Assembly (NCBI GenBank): GCA_050187875.1 | Contig: JBFWXB010000028.1 | Location: forward strand, 1-64,000 | Origin: JAFKKS01 sp050187875 | GTDB lineage: Bacteria > Pseudomonadota > Alphaproteobacteria > Rhizobiales > Xanthobacteraceae | Length of the DNA stretch: 64,000 bases | Direction of reading: 5' to 3' | The notes under the pieces: model-generated | What the model saw: only the letters and a program-made list of their open reading frames with translations | What the model was told of the DNA's origin: nothing | The model's database searches: none | Program-made: the position numbers and the translations under genes | Shown: one piece after another, positions 53,531 to 62,838 of the stretch | Layout of the letters: every line of letters begins with the position of its first letter | How positions within the stretch are numbered: position 1 is the first letter of the stretch

Positions 53531-54319
53531 ATGTCGAACGTTCAGGACATCGAGGTCGCGGTCGACGACCATGGGATCGCCGTCGTGACCCTGAACCGGC
53601 CGCAGAAGCGCAATGCGGTCAGTCTGGGGATGTGGCGCGGCCTGGCCGCGACCTTTTCCGGCCTTGGTGGACGGGCGGATGTGCGCACCGTCATCCTCAC
53701 TGGCGCCGGCGGCAATTTCTGCGCCGGGGCGGACATTTCCGAGTTTCCGAAGGTGCGCTTCGACGCCGAAAGCGGGCGCGTTTACGAGGAAGCGGGTGAA
53801 GCGGCAAGCTTTGCAATCCGTGATTGTCGCAAGCCGACAATCGCAGCGATCTCGGGCTATGCCATCGGCGGCGGCTGCGGGCTCGCGCTCTGCTGCGACT
53901 TCCGCGTTGCCGACTGCACGGCACGCATGGGCATCACCGCGGCGAAGCTTGGCATCGTCTACGGCACGCTCGACTGCGACCTTCTCTATCGCCAGGTCGG
54001 CCTCGCCAACGCCAAGCGCGTTCTCTTCACCGGCCGGCATTTTCCGCTGGATGAATGCCTCGCCATGGGGCTTGTCGACATCGCCGCGCCCGAGACCGCG
54101 ATCGAGAATGCGCACGCCTTTGCCGCCGAGATCGCCGGCAATGCGCCGCTCTCCGTCGCCGGCTCCAAACTGATCCTGGAAGCGATCGCAGCCGGCGCGG
54201 CCGAGCGCCGCAAGTCGGAAATCGCCGAGGCGATCGATCGCGCCATGGACAGTGCCGATTATCGCGAAGGCGCGCGCGCCTTCATCGACAAGCGCCGACC
54301 GAATTTCACCGGCCGCTGA
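53531..54319 (+). CDS. Crotonase-fold enzyme lacking the hydratase glutamates
   Basis: An enoyl-CoA hydratase/isomerase superfamily protein of 262 residues. The oxyanion-hole segments GGNFCAGADISEF and ISGYAIGGGCGLAL are in place. The two glutamates of true enoyl-CoA hydratases are missing: GGGCELA reads GGGCGLA, and the second, usually in a PE pair, falls in GITAAKLG. It is therefore unlikely to hydrate enoyl-CoA in the usual way and may be an isomerase, decarboxylase or hydrolase. GAGG precedes the ATG. It is the first gene of the rightward catabolic run. Confidence 0.85.
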   Translation: MSNVQDIEVAVDDHGIAVVTLNRPQKRNAVSLGMWRGLAATFSGLGGRADVRTVILTGAGGNFCAGADISEFPKVRFDAESGRVYEEAGEAASFAIRDCRKPTIAAISGYAIGGGCGLALCCDFRVADCTARMGITAAKLGIVYGTLDCDLLYRQVGLANAKRVLFTGRHFPLDECLAMGLVDIAAPETAIENAHAFAAEIAGNAPLSVAGSKLILEAIAAGAAERRKSEIAEAIDRAMDSADYREGARAFIDKRRPNFTGR

Positions 54320-54337
54320 GTTTAAGGAGAGATGTGA

Positions 54338-56356
54338 ATGTTGTGGCTCGGCGTTGACGTCGGCGGGACGTTTACCGACCTGGTGCTTTTCGATCGCGAA
54401 GCGGGCGCGTTGCGGGTGCTGAAAACGCCATCGACGCCACGCAATCAGGCGGAAGGCATTCTCACCGGCATCGAAAAGCTTGGCGTCACGCCGGAGAAGC
54501 TGGAGCGCATGGTGCACGGCACGACCGTCGCGACCAATACCGCGCTCGAACGCGACGGCGCGCGCCTGGCGGTGCTCGTCACGGCGGGTCACAAGGACGT
54601 GCTGGTCGTCGGCCGTGGCAATCGCATGAATGTCTACAACATCAAGGCGCCGCCCACGCAGCCCTTGGTGCCACGCTCGCAATGTATCGAGGTGCGTGAG
54701 CGCATGCGCGTCGATGGCACAGTGTTGACGCCGCTCGACGCCGCGCAGGTTGACGCCGTCGCCGACCAGCTTGCCGCGCAAGGCGTTGAGGCAGTCGCGA
54801 TCTGCTTCCTGCATGCTTATGCAAATCCGGCGCATGAGCGCCAATGCGCGGAGCGGCTCGCCAAGCGCCTGCCGGGCGTGACGATCACGACCTCGGCTGA
54901 TGTGCTGCCGGAGTTCCGCGAATACGAGCGCTTCTCGACGACGGCGCTCAACGCCTATGTGGCGCCGCGCATGCGCCGCTATCTCGGCGACCTGCGCGGC
55001 AAACTTGCCGATGCCGGCATGGGTGCGTCGCTTGCGATCATGACGTCGAACGGCGGCACGCTCCCGGCGCGTCGCGTCGAGGACATGCCCGTGCTCTCGA
55101 TGCTCTCGGGTCCGGCCGGCGGCGTCATCGCTGCGGGTTTCGTCGGCGCGGCGGCGAGCCACCCGAACCTCATCACATGCGACATCGGCGGCACGTCGGC
55201 GGATGTCTGCCTCGTGCGCGGCGGCGAATTCGCGATGACGACGGAAGGGCGCGTCGGCGCCTTTCCGATCAAGATTCGCCAGATCGACATCAACTCGATC
55301 GGCATCGGCGGCGGCAGCATCGCCTCGCTCGCGAGCGGCGGGTTTCTCTCGGTCGGGCCGTGCTCGGCCGGCGCACGGCCGGGGCCGGCCTGTTATGGCC
55401 GCGGTGGCACGGAGCCAACCTTGACCGATGCCAATGTGCTGCTCGGGCGTCTCGGAACGGACCGGCCGCTCGGCGGCGAAATCACGCTCGATCGGTCAGC
55501 CTCGCTGAAAGCGATCGGAACGCTTGCGGCCAAGCTCGACATCACGCCCCTCGCGATGGCCGAAGGCATCTTGCGCCTTGCCGCCGTGTCTCTCGCTGGC
55601 GCGATCAAGGAAGTCTCGATCATGCGTGGCATCGATCCACGCGATTTTGCCCTGTTCCCCTATGGTGGTGCGGGCCCGCTGCATGCGGCTGAAGTCGCTG
55701 AAGAACTCGGCATGGAGACGGTCGTCGTGCCGCCGCTACCCGGCAATTTCTCGGCGCTCGGCCTTCTCATCGCCGACGTGCGTCGCGATTTCGTGTGGAC
55801 GCGCGTTTCGCAAACGGCCTCGACGGATGTCGCTGATGTCCGCGCCGCGCTGCAAACCCTGCTACGCGAAGGCGAAGAGGAACTTGCCGCGGCGGGCTTT
55901 GCGCCGGAGCGTAGGCGCTTCTCCGCCAGTCTCGATATGCGCTACCTCGGCCAGTCATTTGAACTCTCGGTGCCGGTGTCGCTCGATGTCGCCAGCATGA
56001 AGGACATCGAGCGGGCGTTCGGCGAAGTCTATGCGGCGCGCTATGGCGCGGCGAACGATGCGGTGATCGAAATCGTGAGCTACCGCTTGGCGGCGTGGGG
56101 GCTGTCGGATAAGCCGACGCTCCCCTCCGTCGACCGCGCCGGCCGCTCGCTCGACGCCGCCAAGCTCGGCAGCCGCGAAACGGTCTTCAACGGCAAGGCG
56201 CAGCAGGTTCCGATGCTCGATCGCGACAAGCTGCCGCCGGGCGCGAGCGTCGCCGGGCCGGCGCTGATCGAAGAAGGCGGCTCGACGACCGTCGTGCCGC
56301 CGGGCTGGAGCGTCGCGCTCGACGATCGCGGCTGCCTCGTTTTCAAGCGGAGCTAA
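54338..56356 (+). CDS. hyuA: Hydantoinase/oxoprolinase subunit A
   Basis: An ATPase-type subunit of 672 residues of the HyuA family, which includes N-methylhydantoinase, 5-oxoprolinase and acetone/acetophenone carboxylase subunits. The phosphate loop DVGGTFTDLVLFD opens the protein. The GGTSADVCLV and GGAGPLHAAEVAEELG segments follow in order. It works with HyuB, encoded next. The substrate is a cyclic amide or a ketone to be carboxylated; the neighbours do not settle which. AAGGAGAG precedes the ATG. Confidence 0.93.
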   Translation: MLWLGVDVGGTFTDLVLFDREAGALRVLKTPSTPRNQAEGILTGIEKLGVTPEKLERMVHGTTVATNTALERDGARLAVLVTAGHKDVLVVGRGNRMNVYNIKAPPTQPLVPRSQCIEVRERMRVDGTVLTPLDAAQVDAVADQLAAQGVEAVAICFLHAYANPAHERQCAERLAKRLPGVTITTSADVLPEFREYERFSTTALNAYVAPRMRRYLGDLRGKLADAGMGASLAIMTSNGGTLPARRVEDMPVLSMLSGPAGGVIAAGFVGAAASHPNLITCDIGGTSADVCLVRGGEFAMTTEGRVGAFPIKIRQIDINSIGIGGGSIASLASGGFLSVGPCSAGARPGPACYGRGGTEPTLTDANVLLGRLGTDRPLGGEITLDRSASLKAIGTLAAKLDITPLAMAEGILRLAAVSLAGAIKEVSIMRGIDPRDFALFPYGGAGPLHAAEVAEELGMETVVVPPLPGNFSALGLLIADVRRDFVWTRVSQTASTDVADVRAALQTLLREGEEELAAAGFAPERRRFSASLDMRYLGQSFELSVPVSLDVASMKDIERAFGEVYAARYGAANDAVIEIVSYRLAAWGLSDKPTLPSVDRAGRSLDAAKLGSRETVFNGKAQQVPMLDRDKLPPGASVAGPALIEEGGSTTVVPPGWSVALDDRGCLVFKRS

Positions 56357-56359
56357 GTG

Positions 56360-58420
56360 ATGGCCGACACGATCGACCCGATCACCCTCGAAGTCCTCAC
56401 ACAGGGGCTGATCTCGGCGGTGCGCGAGATGCGCGCGACCGTCTGCCGGACCGCAAGCTCGGTCGCGATCTATGATGCGAAGGATTTCTCCTGCGGCTTG
56501 TTCGGGCCGGACAGCCAGGTCGTCGCCCAGTCCGAGGACATCGGCTCGCATGTCGTGCCGATGCCGTGGTCGGTGCGCTCGGCGATGGAAAAGCTCGGCG
56601 ACACGCTTGCGCCCGGCGACGTGCTGCTGATGAACGATCCTTACACCGGCGGCACGCATCTCAACGATGTCACGATCATCTACCCCGTGTTTCGCGACGG
56701 GAAGCTGATCTTCTTCCCCGCCGTGCGCGCACACTGGGCCGACGTCGGCGGCATGGTGCCGGGCAGCATGTCGGGCAAGGCCACGGAGATTTATCAGGAA
56801 GGCATCCGCATTCCGCCGCTCAAAATCATTGAAGGCGGAAAGATGAATGCGGCGGCGCTCGATCTCCTGCTCGCGAATATGCGTGTGCCGGAGGAGCGCC
56901 TTGGCGACCTTCAGGCGAGTATCTCCGCTTGCCGTGTCGCCGAGATGCGCATTCACGAAATCTGCGAGCGCCACGGCCTGGAGCGGCTGTTGGAGGCCGT
57001 GAGGCTCGATCTCGACCGCGCCGAAGCGCGCATGCGCGCGTGCATCGCCGGGCTGCCCGATGGCACGAGCTATTACGAGGATTACCTCGAGACATTCATG
57101 GGCGGGACGTTCGAGCCGCTGCTCCTTCCGCTCACGCTGACCATCAAGGGCGATCGGATGATCGCCGATTTCACCGGCGCTTCACCGCAGGTGCCGTTCC
57201 CGGTGAACTCGACGGCGGCGGTGTCGGCCGCATCGGTCTTCATCGCCGTGAAATCGATCTTCGATCCGAAGGCGCCGCTTAATCAGGGCTCGTTCCGCCC
57301 AATCGAAGTGATCGCGCCTCCGGGCACCATCGTCAACGTGCAGCGTCCCGCACCCGCGGGCTCGCATGGTGAGATCCGCAAGCGCGTCATCGCTACCATG
57401 GTCGGCGCGCTCGCGCAGGTGGCGCCAGATCGCGTCGCCGGCGATCTCTGCCGTACCTCGTTCCACAACCTTCTCGGCGGATACGACACGCGGCGTGGCC
57501 GCGAATGGGTGCATTACGAATGGTCGGCGGGCGGCAACGGCGCGTTCGCCGAAGATGACGGCCCAAGCGCGATGGCGACGATCGACTGGGGCGATCTCGT
57601 CACCGTGCAGTCTTCGGAGGTGATGGAAACGCGCATGCCGCTGATCGTCGAGAGCTCGCAGCTCGCCGTCGATTCCGGCGGCGCCGGCACGACGCGTGGC
57701 GGCCTCTCGATGCAGCGCGCGCTGCGCGTGCTCGCGCCCGAAGCGCGCTACTCGCTCCTCTCCGATGGCGCCATCGTTCCCGCTTTCGGTGTCCTCGGCG
57801 GACTGCCGGGCTTTCCTGTCGGCTCGTGGGTGGAACGCCAGGGCGTCATCGAGGATTTCGATACGCCCGGCAAGATCGCCGGCCACTTCGTCGAGGAGGG
57901 TGCAACGGTCGTCATTCGCTCGGCCGGTGGCGGCGGCTATGGCGATCCGCTGCTACGCGACGCCGAACGTGTCGCCGCCGACGTGCGCGAAGGCTATGTG
58001 TCGTCCAATGCCGCGAGCAAGCTTTACGGCGTGGCCCTAAAAACTGATGGCACGGTCGATGGTCCGGCGACGGAGCGCCTGCGCGCACGGCTGCGCGACG
58101 CTCGTTTCACGTTGAAGGCCGTGTTGGGCGATGACGTGTTCGAAGCCGGCGCCGTGAGCAAACGCCGCGTCTGCCGCCTCAATCCCGCAGACGCGGCCGC
58201 CGGTCGTTTCCATGACGGCGACGTCGTCGAGTTCGATGCGCGCCGCGCCGCGCCGCTGCGCGCCTGGTTGCGGATCGACGCCAAGGTTGCGCCGGGCACG
58301 GTTATGCTCGATGAGCGCGGGCTCGCGATCCTCAAGGCGAAAGCGGGCGAGCGTGTGGAGCTGCGCCGCGTGGCGACATCCGTTCGCCCGAAGGTCGAAC
58401 TTATGGAAGCGGCGGAATGA
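56360..58420 (+). CDS. hyuB: Hydantoinase/oxoprolinase subunit B
   Basis: The partner subunit, 686 residues. Its opening DPITLEVLTQGLISAVREM, the early DFSCGLFGPDSQVVAQSEDI and NDPYTGGTHLNDV, and the late RSAGGGGYGDPLLRD are hallmarks of HyuB. It starts 3 bases after the hyuA stop (a GTG one codon earlier is possible) and its own end overlaps the epimerase gene by 4 bases. No small gamma subunit, as in acetone carboxylase, follows, which favours a two-subunit hydantoinase type. Confidence 0.93.
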   Translation: MADTIDPITLEVLTQGLISAVREMRATVCRTASSVAIYDAKDFSCGLFGPDSQVVAQSEDIGSHVVPMPWSVRSAMEKLGDTLAPGDVLLMNDPYTGGTHLNDVTIIYPVFRDGKLIFFPAVRAHWADVGGMVPGSMSGKATEIYQEGIRIPPLKIIEGGKMNAAALDLLLANMRVPEERLGDLQASISACRVAEMRIHEICERHGLERLLEAVRLDLDRAEARMRACIAGLPDGTSYYEDYLETFMGGTFEPLLLPLTLTIKGDRMIADFTGASPQVPFPVNSTAAVSAASVFIAVKSIFDPKAPLNQGSFRPIEVIAPPGTIVNVQRPAPAGSHGEIRKRVIATMVGALAQVAPDRVAGDLCRTSFHNLLGGYDTRRGREWVHYEWSAGGNGAFAEDDGPSAMATIDWGDLVTVQSSEVMETRMPLIVESSQLAVDSGGAGTTRGGLSMQRALRVLAPEARYSLLSDGAIVPAFGVLGGLPGFPVGSWVERQGVIEDFDTPGKIAGHFVEEGATVVIRSAGGGGYGDPLLRDAERVAADVREGYVSSNAASKLYGVALKTDGTVDGPATERLRARLRDARFTLKAVLGDDVFEAGAVSKRRVCRLNPADAAAGRFHDGDVVEFDARRAAPLRAWLRIDAKVAPGTVMLDERGLAILKAKAGERVELRRVATSVRPKVELMEAAE

Positions 58421-59340
58421 CATCCGGCGCGGTCCTCGTCACCGGCTTGACCGGCTTGATCGGCGGCGCCGTCGCGTGCCGCCTCGTCGAAGCCGGCAGA
58501 ACCGTTGTCGGGATGGATCGCGAAGCGCCCGCGGGTGCGGATTATCCGGTCCTTCTGCAAGACTTGCCTGATCCGCAACGCTGGCACGAAGCGATCGTGC
58601 GCTTCGGCGTGCGCAAGGTCGTGCACGCCGGCGGCATCTCCGGGCCGATGCTGCTGCGCGATGCGCCGGGGCGCATCTGCGACATCAATCTCGGCGGATT
58701 GATCGGCCTGCTCGAGGCCGCGCGCATCCACAAACTCGAACGGATCGTCTGGTTCTCGTCGATCATGGCTTACGGCGAGCGATCCGACTTTACGGCTGTG
58801 ACGGAAGAGACACCGCTGCATCCGACGACGGTCTATGGCGCGACCAAAGCCGCGGGAGAAGCGCTGATCGAGGCCTATCACGCCGAGCACGGCGTCGACG
58901 CGGTGTCGTTGCGGGTCGCTTCTTGCTATGGGCCGGGCCGCACCACCTCTTGCCTAATCCGTACGCTGATCGAGGACGGGCTTGCGGGGAAGGAAACGCG
59001 GATCGGCGAGGCGCGGCGCCGCACGCGGCAGCATATCTTTGTCGATGACGTCGTCGACGCGGTGATCGCCGCGCTCGATGCGGAAAGCTTACCGCGCCGC
59101 GCCTACAATATCGGCCCTGGCGTCGCGCAGTCGCTTGACGAGATCGTTGCCGGGGTGAAAGCGGCGGTGCCGGGCGCATCGGTCGCACTTCACGCGGAGG
59201 GCCTCGCATGGAACACTTTCGGCCTCGGCCCGCTGGCGATCGATGCGGCCGCGCGTGATTTCGCATTCGCGCCCCGCGTTTCGTTGGCGGAGGGCGCGAA
59301 GCGGACGCGTCAATGGGTGGAACAGCGGAGGATGGCGTGA
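58417..59340 (+). CDS. NAD-dependent epimerase/dehydratase (extended SDR)
   Basis: An extended short-chain dehydrogenase of 307 residues. The nucleotide motif TGLTGLIG starts the protein, and the active-site Y-x3-K reads VYGATKAAGE. The specific substrate, perhaps a sugar acid or similar polyol, is not evident. It overlaps hyuB (ATGA) and the following SDR gene, so it belongs to the same operon. Confidence 0.87.
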   Translation: MTSGAVLVTGLTGLIGGAVACRLVEAGRTVVGMDREAPAGADYPVLLQDLPDPQRWHEAIVRFGVRKVVHAGGISGPMLLRDAPGRICDINLGGLIGLLEAARIHKLERIVWFSSIMAYGERSDFTAVTEETPLHPTTVYGATKAAGEALIEAYHAEHGVDAVSLRVASCYGPGRTTSCLIRTLIEDGLAGKETRIGEARRRTRQHIFVDDVVDAVIAALDAESLPRRAYNIGPGVAQSLDEIVAGVKAAVPGASVALHAEGLAWNTFGLGPLAIDAAARDFAFAPRVSLAEGAKRTRQWVEQRRMA

Positions 59341-60083
59341 GTCTCGCAAAAGACCTCGATTTCAAGGGCAAGCGCGTCCTCGTGACGGGCGCGGCGAACG
59401 GCTTTGGCGCCGCCATCGCGGAGCAGTTTGCTGCGCATGGCGCGACGCTCGTGCTGGCAGATGTGGAAGCTGAGCCGCTCAAAGCGATCGCGAAAAAGCT
59501 CGGCGTGCGCGAGTTCCACGTCTACGAGCAGTCGGATCTCGATTCCGTCGCGCGGCTCGCCGAGGCAGCCGGCGAGATCGACATCCTCATCAACAATGCC
59601 GGCATTCTGATCGCCAAGCCGCTGCTCGACATGATGGTTGAAGATATCGAGAAGCTGGTCGGCGTCGATCTCGTCGGCGCTTTCCGCCTGATGCAACTGA
59701 TCGGCAAAGGCATGGTGGCGCGCGGGCGCGGCGTCGTTCTGTCCATCAGCTCGCAGACGGCATTTTGCGGCGGTGAAAATCGCGGCGTCTACGCCGCGAT
59801 GAAAGCTGCGATTTCGCAACTCACGCGCGCAGCGGCCGTCGAGTGGGGGCCGCATGGTGTGCGCACGCTTTGCCTGGCGCCGGGACGCTCGCAAACGCGT
59901 ATGATCAATCAGACCGTGGGCAAGCCGGGTTACAAAGGCGACCGCGGGCTCGATCGTGTTCCGCTCGGCCGCTGGGGCGAACCGGAAGAAATGGCGAAGA
60001 TGGTCGTGTTCCTCACCTCGGACGCAGCCGCCTACGTGACGGGCGAGACGGTGATCGCCGACGGAGGATATGTACTGGGGTGA
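59337..60083 (+). CDS. Short-chain dehydrogenase/reductase
   Basis: A classical SDR of 248 residues. TGAANGFGAAIA is the cofactor motif, NNAG the structural motif, and S-x12-Y-x3-K is present with the serine in SISSQTAF and the tyrosine in VYAAMKAA. The acidic residue after the second strand (LADVEAE) favours NAD(H). The GTG at 59337 has GGAGG at a good distance and overlaps the preceding stop, so it is preferred to the ATG at 59313. Confidence 0.9.
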   Translation: MSLAKDLDFKGKRVLVTGAANGFGAAIAEQFAAHGATLVLADVEAEPLKAIAKKLGVREFHVYEQSDLDSVARLAEAAGEIDILINNAGILIAKPLLDMMVEDIEKLVGVDLVGAFRLMQLIGKGMVARGRGVVLSISSQTAFCGGENRGVYAAMKAAISQLTRAAAVEWGPHGVRTLCLAPGRSQTRMINQTVGKPGYKGDRGLDRVPLGRWGEPEEMAKMVVFLTSDAAAYVTGETVIADGGYVLG

Positions 60084-60140
60084 GGCGCGCGTTTCGCGCG
60101 GCCTTTGAATTGGCGCAGGCGACGCGACGGAGGAGGGACC

Positions 60141-60935
60141 GTGGCTTTCATCGAACTACACGACGTCGCGCGTACCTTCGTCGCGCGTAACGGGCGGCGC
60201 TCCGTCGCAGTGCGTAATTTCTCGCTCGACTTGTCGCGCGGAGAATTCTTCTGCCTGCTCGGGCCTTCGGGCTGCGGCAAGACGACGATCCTCAGTCTGC
60301 TTGCCGGCTTCGATCATCCGACCGAAGGCGCGATCCTGCTCGATGGCGAACCCGTGAGGAATCCCTCGCGCGACCGCGGTGTCGTTTTCCAGGGCGACGA
60401 TTCGCTTTATCCGTGGCTCAACGCGATCGAGAACGTCGAGTTCGGCTTGCGTATGCGCGGCATCAGCAAGCGGGAGCGGCGCGAACGCGCCATGCGCTAT
60501 CTCGATCTCGTCGGGCTTGCCGGCCAGCAGGAGAAATTCCCCGGCGAGCTCTCCGGCGGCATGAAGCAGCGCATTCAGATCGCGCGCGCACTCGCCAATG
60601 AGCCGAAGATGCTGCTGATGGATGAGCCCTTCGGCGCGCTCGATGCGCAGACGCGCAACATCATGCAGCATGAGCTGCGCAAGATCTGGCGCACCACGCA
60701 GACCTCGATCGTGTTCATCACGCATGACCTCGACGAGGCGATCCTGCTCGCGACGCGCGTCGGCGTGATGACCGCCGGCCCTGGCGGCACGCTGAAGGGC
60801 GTCATCCCGATCGACATCGAGGGCGAGCGCGTACGCACCGACCCCGCCTATACGGGCTACTACGCGCAGGTCTACGAGATGATCCGCGAGGAGGTCGCGC
60901 GTGCGTCCGGCCGCACGACGGAGATGGCGGCATGA
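60141..60935 (+). CDS. NitT/TauT-type ABC importer ATPase (catabolic locus)
   Basis: An ATPase of 264 residues with Walker A GPSGCGKTT, signature LSGGMKQR and Walker B LLMDEPFGALDA. The Q-loop VVFQGDDSLYPW is of the SsuB/TauB form. The GTG at 60141 follows GGAGGAGGG, which decides the start. It overlaps the permease gene downstream and lies 57 bases after the SDR gene, so importer and enzymes probably share a transcript. Confidence 0.93.
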   Translation: MAFIELHDVARTFVARNGRRSVAVRNFSLDLSRGEFFCLLGPSGCGKTTILSLLAGFDHPTEGAILLDGEPVRNPSRDRGVVFQGDDSLYPWLNAIENVEFGLRMRGISKRERRERAMRYLDLVGLAGQQEKFPGELSGGMKQRIQIARALANEPKMLLMDEPFGALDAQTRNIMQHELRKIWRTTQTSIVFITHDLDEAILLATRVGVMTAGPGGTLKGVIPIDIEGERVRTDPAYTGYYAQVYEMIREEVARASGRTTEMAA

Positions 60936-61762
60936 GTGCGCAGGATACGAGCCTCGCGACGGCGGCCGCGCCCGTGCGTCCGGTCGCCAGCCCGTCGAAA
61001 TGGAAGCGCGCGCTCGCGACGATCGGGCCGCAGCTGATCGGCTTTGCGACCTTGTTCCTCGTCTGGCATATCGCCTCGGTCTACATCGTCAAGTCGCTCC
61101 TCTTCCCGCCGCCGCTCGGCGTCTTGAAGAAGGGTGTGGAGCTGACGCTGAGCGGCGTGCTTATTGAGCACATCGCAGTGAGCCTGCGGCGCATCGCCAT
61201 CGGCTTCTTCGCGGGCTCCGCGCTCGGCATTCCGATCGGCCTTGCGATCGGCAGCTTCCCGCTCATCCGCAAGCTCCTCGAGCCATGGACCGAGTTCCTG
61301 CGCTTCATCCCGTCGGTCGCGATGATCACGATCGCGGTGATCTGGTTCGGCATCGGCGAGGAATCGAAGATCTTCCTAATCATCTACACGACGATCTTCA
61401 TCGTCATCCTCAACACCGCGGCGGGTGTCTCGGCGATCGCGCCCAACAAGATCCGCGCGGCACAAGCGCTCGGCGCCTCGTCCTGGCAGATCTTCCTCTA
61501 TGTCGGCCTGCCGGCGACGGTTCCCTTCATCCTCACCGGCATGCGTCTCGCGATGGCGAACTCGTTTACCACCATTGTGGCGGCGGAGCTCATTTCGGCC
61601 AATGAAGGGCTTGGCGTCATGCTCTGGAACGGCCGCATGTACATGTTGATCGACGACATCTTCGTGTCCCTGGTTTGCCTCGGCATGCTCGGCTTTGCGA
61701 CCGACCGTCTGTTCCGTTGGGGCATTTTCCGTTTTGCCGGCCGGTTCTCGCCGGTCACCTGA
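60932..61762 (+). CDS. NitT/TauT-type ABC importer permease (catabolic locus)
   Basis: A permease of 276 residues with about six helices and the EAA-type loop in RAAQALGASSWQIFLYVGLPA. The ATG overlaps the ATPase stop (ATGA). Together with the ATPase and the binding protein it makes a second importer in this locus beside the Liv-type one. Confidence 0.92.
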   Translation: MSAQDTSLATAAAPVRPVASPSKWKRALATIGPQLIGFATLFLVWHIASVYIVKSLLFPPPLGVLKKGVELTLSGVLIEHIAVSLRRIAIGFFAGSALGIPIGLAIGSFPLIRKLLEPWTEFLRFIPSVAMITIAVIWFGIGEESKIFLIIYTTIFIVILNTAAGVSAIAPNKIRAAQALGASSWQIFLYVGLPATVPFILTGMRLAMANSFTTIVAAELISANEGLGVMLWNGRMYMLIDDIFVSLVCLGMLGFATDRLFRWGIFRFAGRFSPVT

Positions 61763-61802
61763 GAAAGCTTTTGTTGTCTTGGTTTCATTGATGGAGGGTA
61801 CG

Positions 61803-62765
61803 ATGAAGCGACTGTTGATTGGGTTGTTCGCGGCATCCCTGCTGGCGTGGCAGGCGCCGGCGCAGGCGGCGACGAAGATGACCATCGCCACGGGCGTCGA
61901 CCCGGGTTTTTCGGCGTTCTACCTCGGCAAGACGGCTGGCTTCTTCGAGAAGAACGGCCTCGACGTGCAGATCAACACTGGGCCGAGCGGCTCGGCGATG
62001 GTCGCCTTCGTCATCCAGAACCAGGTGCAGTCGGCCTTCGGCGCGGAGCAGGCCGGCGTCCAGAATTTCAATATCGATCCGAACGTCGTCGTTGTTGCTG
62101 AGGGCGCGCTGCTCACCGATTGGTATGGCGTCGCCGGACGCAATGTCGAGAATGTGGACGGCCTGAAGGGCAAGAAGATCGGCGTCGCGCGCGGCTCGGC
62201 GAGCGAGGTGCTCTGGCTCGCGATGGTGAAGAAGCTCAATCTCGACCCGAAGAACTACACCATCGTCCAGGTCGAAGCGCCGGAGATGGTCGCGGCGCTC
62301 GAGCGCGGCAATATCGATGCCTTCGTCAGCTGGGAACCGTGGCTCACGCGCGCTGTCGGCGCCGTTCCGAACACGAAGGTGATTCAGACGTCGCGTGGCA
62401 TCATGTCCCCGCGCGTCTACATCTATATGAACAAGGGCTGGGCGGAGAAGAACCAGGACGCGGCGGTCGGCTTCATGCGCGCGCTCAAGCAGGCGACCGA
62501 TCTCCTCAACGCCGATCGTGACGGCGCAGCGAAACAGGTGGCCGACTTCCTCAAGCTCGACCACGACCTGACGAAAACGCTGATGACCAAGCTGCGTTAC
62601 GACCTGCGGCTCGACGACGGCTCGGTCGAGAATTTCGTCACGGTCGCGGAGCAGCTGAAGAATTCCGGCAAGCTCGCGAAGCCCATGGACTGGAGCAAGT
62701 TCTTCTATCCGGACCTGCTCAAGAAGGTGAGCCCGGACAAGGTCAATTTCAAAATGCCGCAGTAA
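61803..62765 (+). CDS. NitT/TauT-type periplasmic binding protein (catabolic locus)
   Basis: A solute-binding protein of 320 residues of the SsuA/THI5-like group with a signal peptide ending AQA-ATKM. Typical segments are FSAFYLGKTAGFFEKNGLDV, GVARGSASEVLWLA and AFVSWEPWLTRAV. TGGAGGGTACG precedes the ATG. It ends the rightward operon and converges on the enolase-superfamily gene across a palindrome. Confidence 0.92.
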   Translation: MKRLLIGLFAASLLAWQAPAQAATKMTIATGVDPGFSAFYLGKTAGFFEKNGLDVQINTGPSGSAMVAFVIQNQVQSAFGAEQAGVQNFNIDPNVVVVAEGALLTDWYGVAGRNVENVDGLKGKKIGVARGSASEVLWLAMVKKLNLDPKNYTIVQVEAPEMVAALERGNIDAFVSWEPWLTRAVGAVPNTKVIQTSRGIMSPRVYIYMNKGWAEKNQDAAVGFMRALKQATDLLNADRDGAAKQVADFLKLDHDLTKTLMTKLRYDLRLDDGSVENFVTVAEQLKNSGKLAKPMDWSKFFYPDLLKKVSPDKVNFKMPQ

Positions 62766-62788
62766 CGGCTGGGAATAATATTAGAATC

Positions 62789-62838
62789 GATCACGTTCAT
62801 GATTTTGGATCGGTTCCGATCCAAAAATCATCGTGATC
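62789..62838. repeat. Palindromic element between convergent genes
   Basis: GATCACGttCATGATTTTGG pairs with a near-perfect complement ending CGTGATC; the central CGATCC/GGATCG pairing makes a long hairpin. It lies between the binding-protein gene and the convergent enolase-superfamily gene and touches the stop codon of the latter (TAG at 62840-62838). The sequence type is common between genes in Hyphomicrobiales, as I recall it. Confidence 0.75.

Noticed and set aside
54338..58420. Acetone/acetophenone carboxylase
   Set aside because: The large subunits resemble HyuA and HyuB, but the small gamma subunit typical of acetone carboxylase is absent next to them, so a hydantoinase-type pair is favoured, though not proven.
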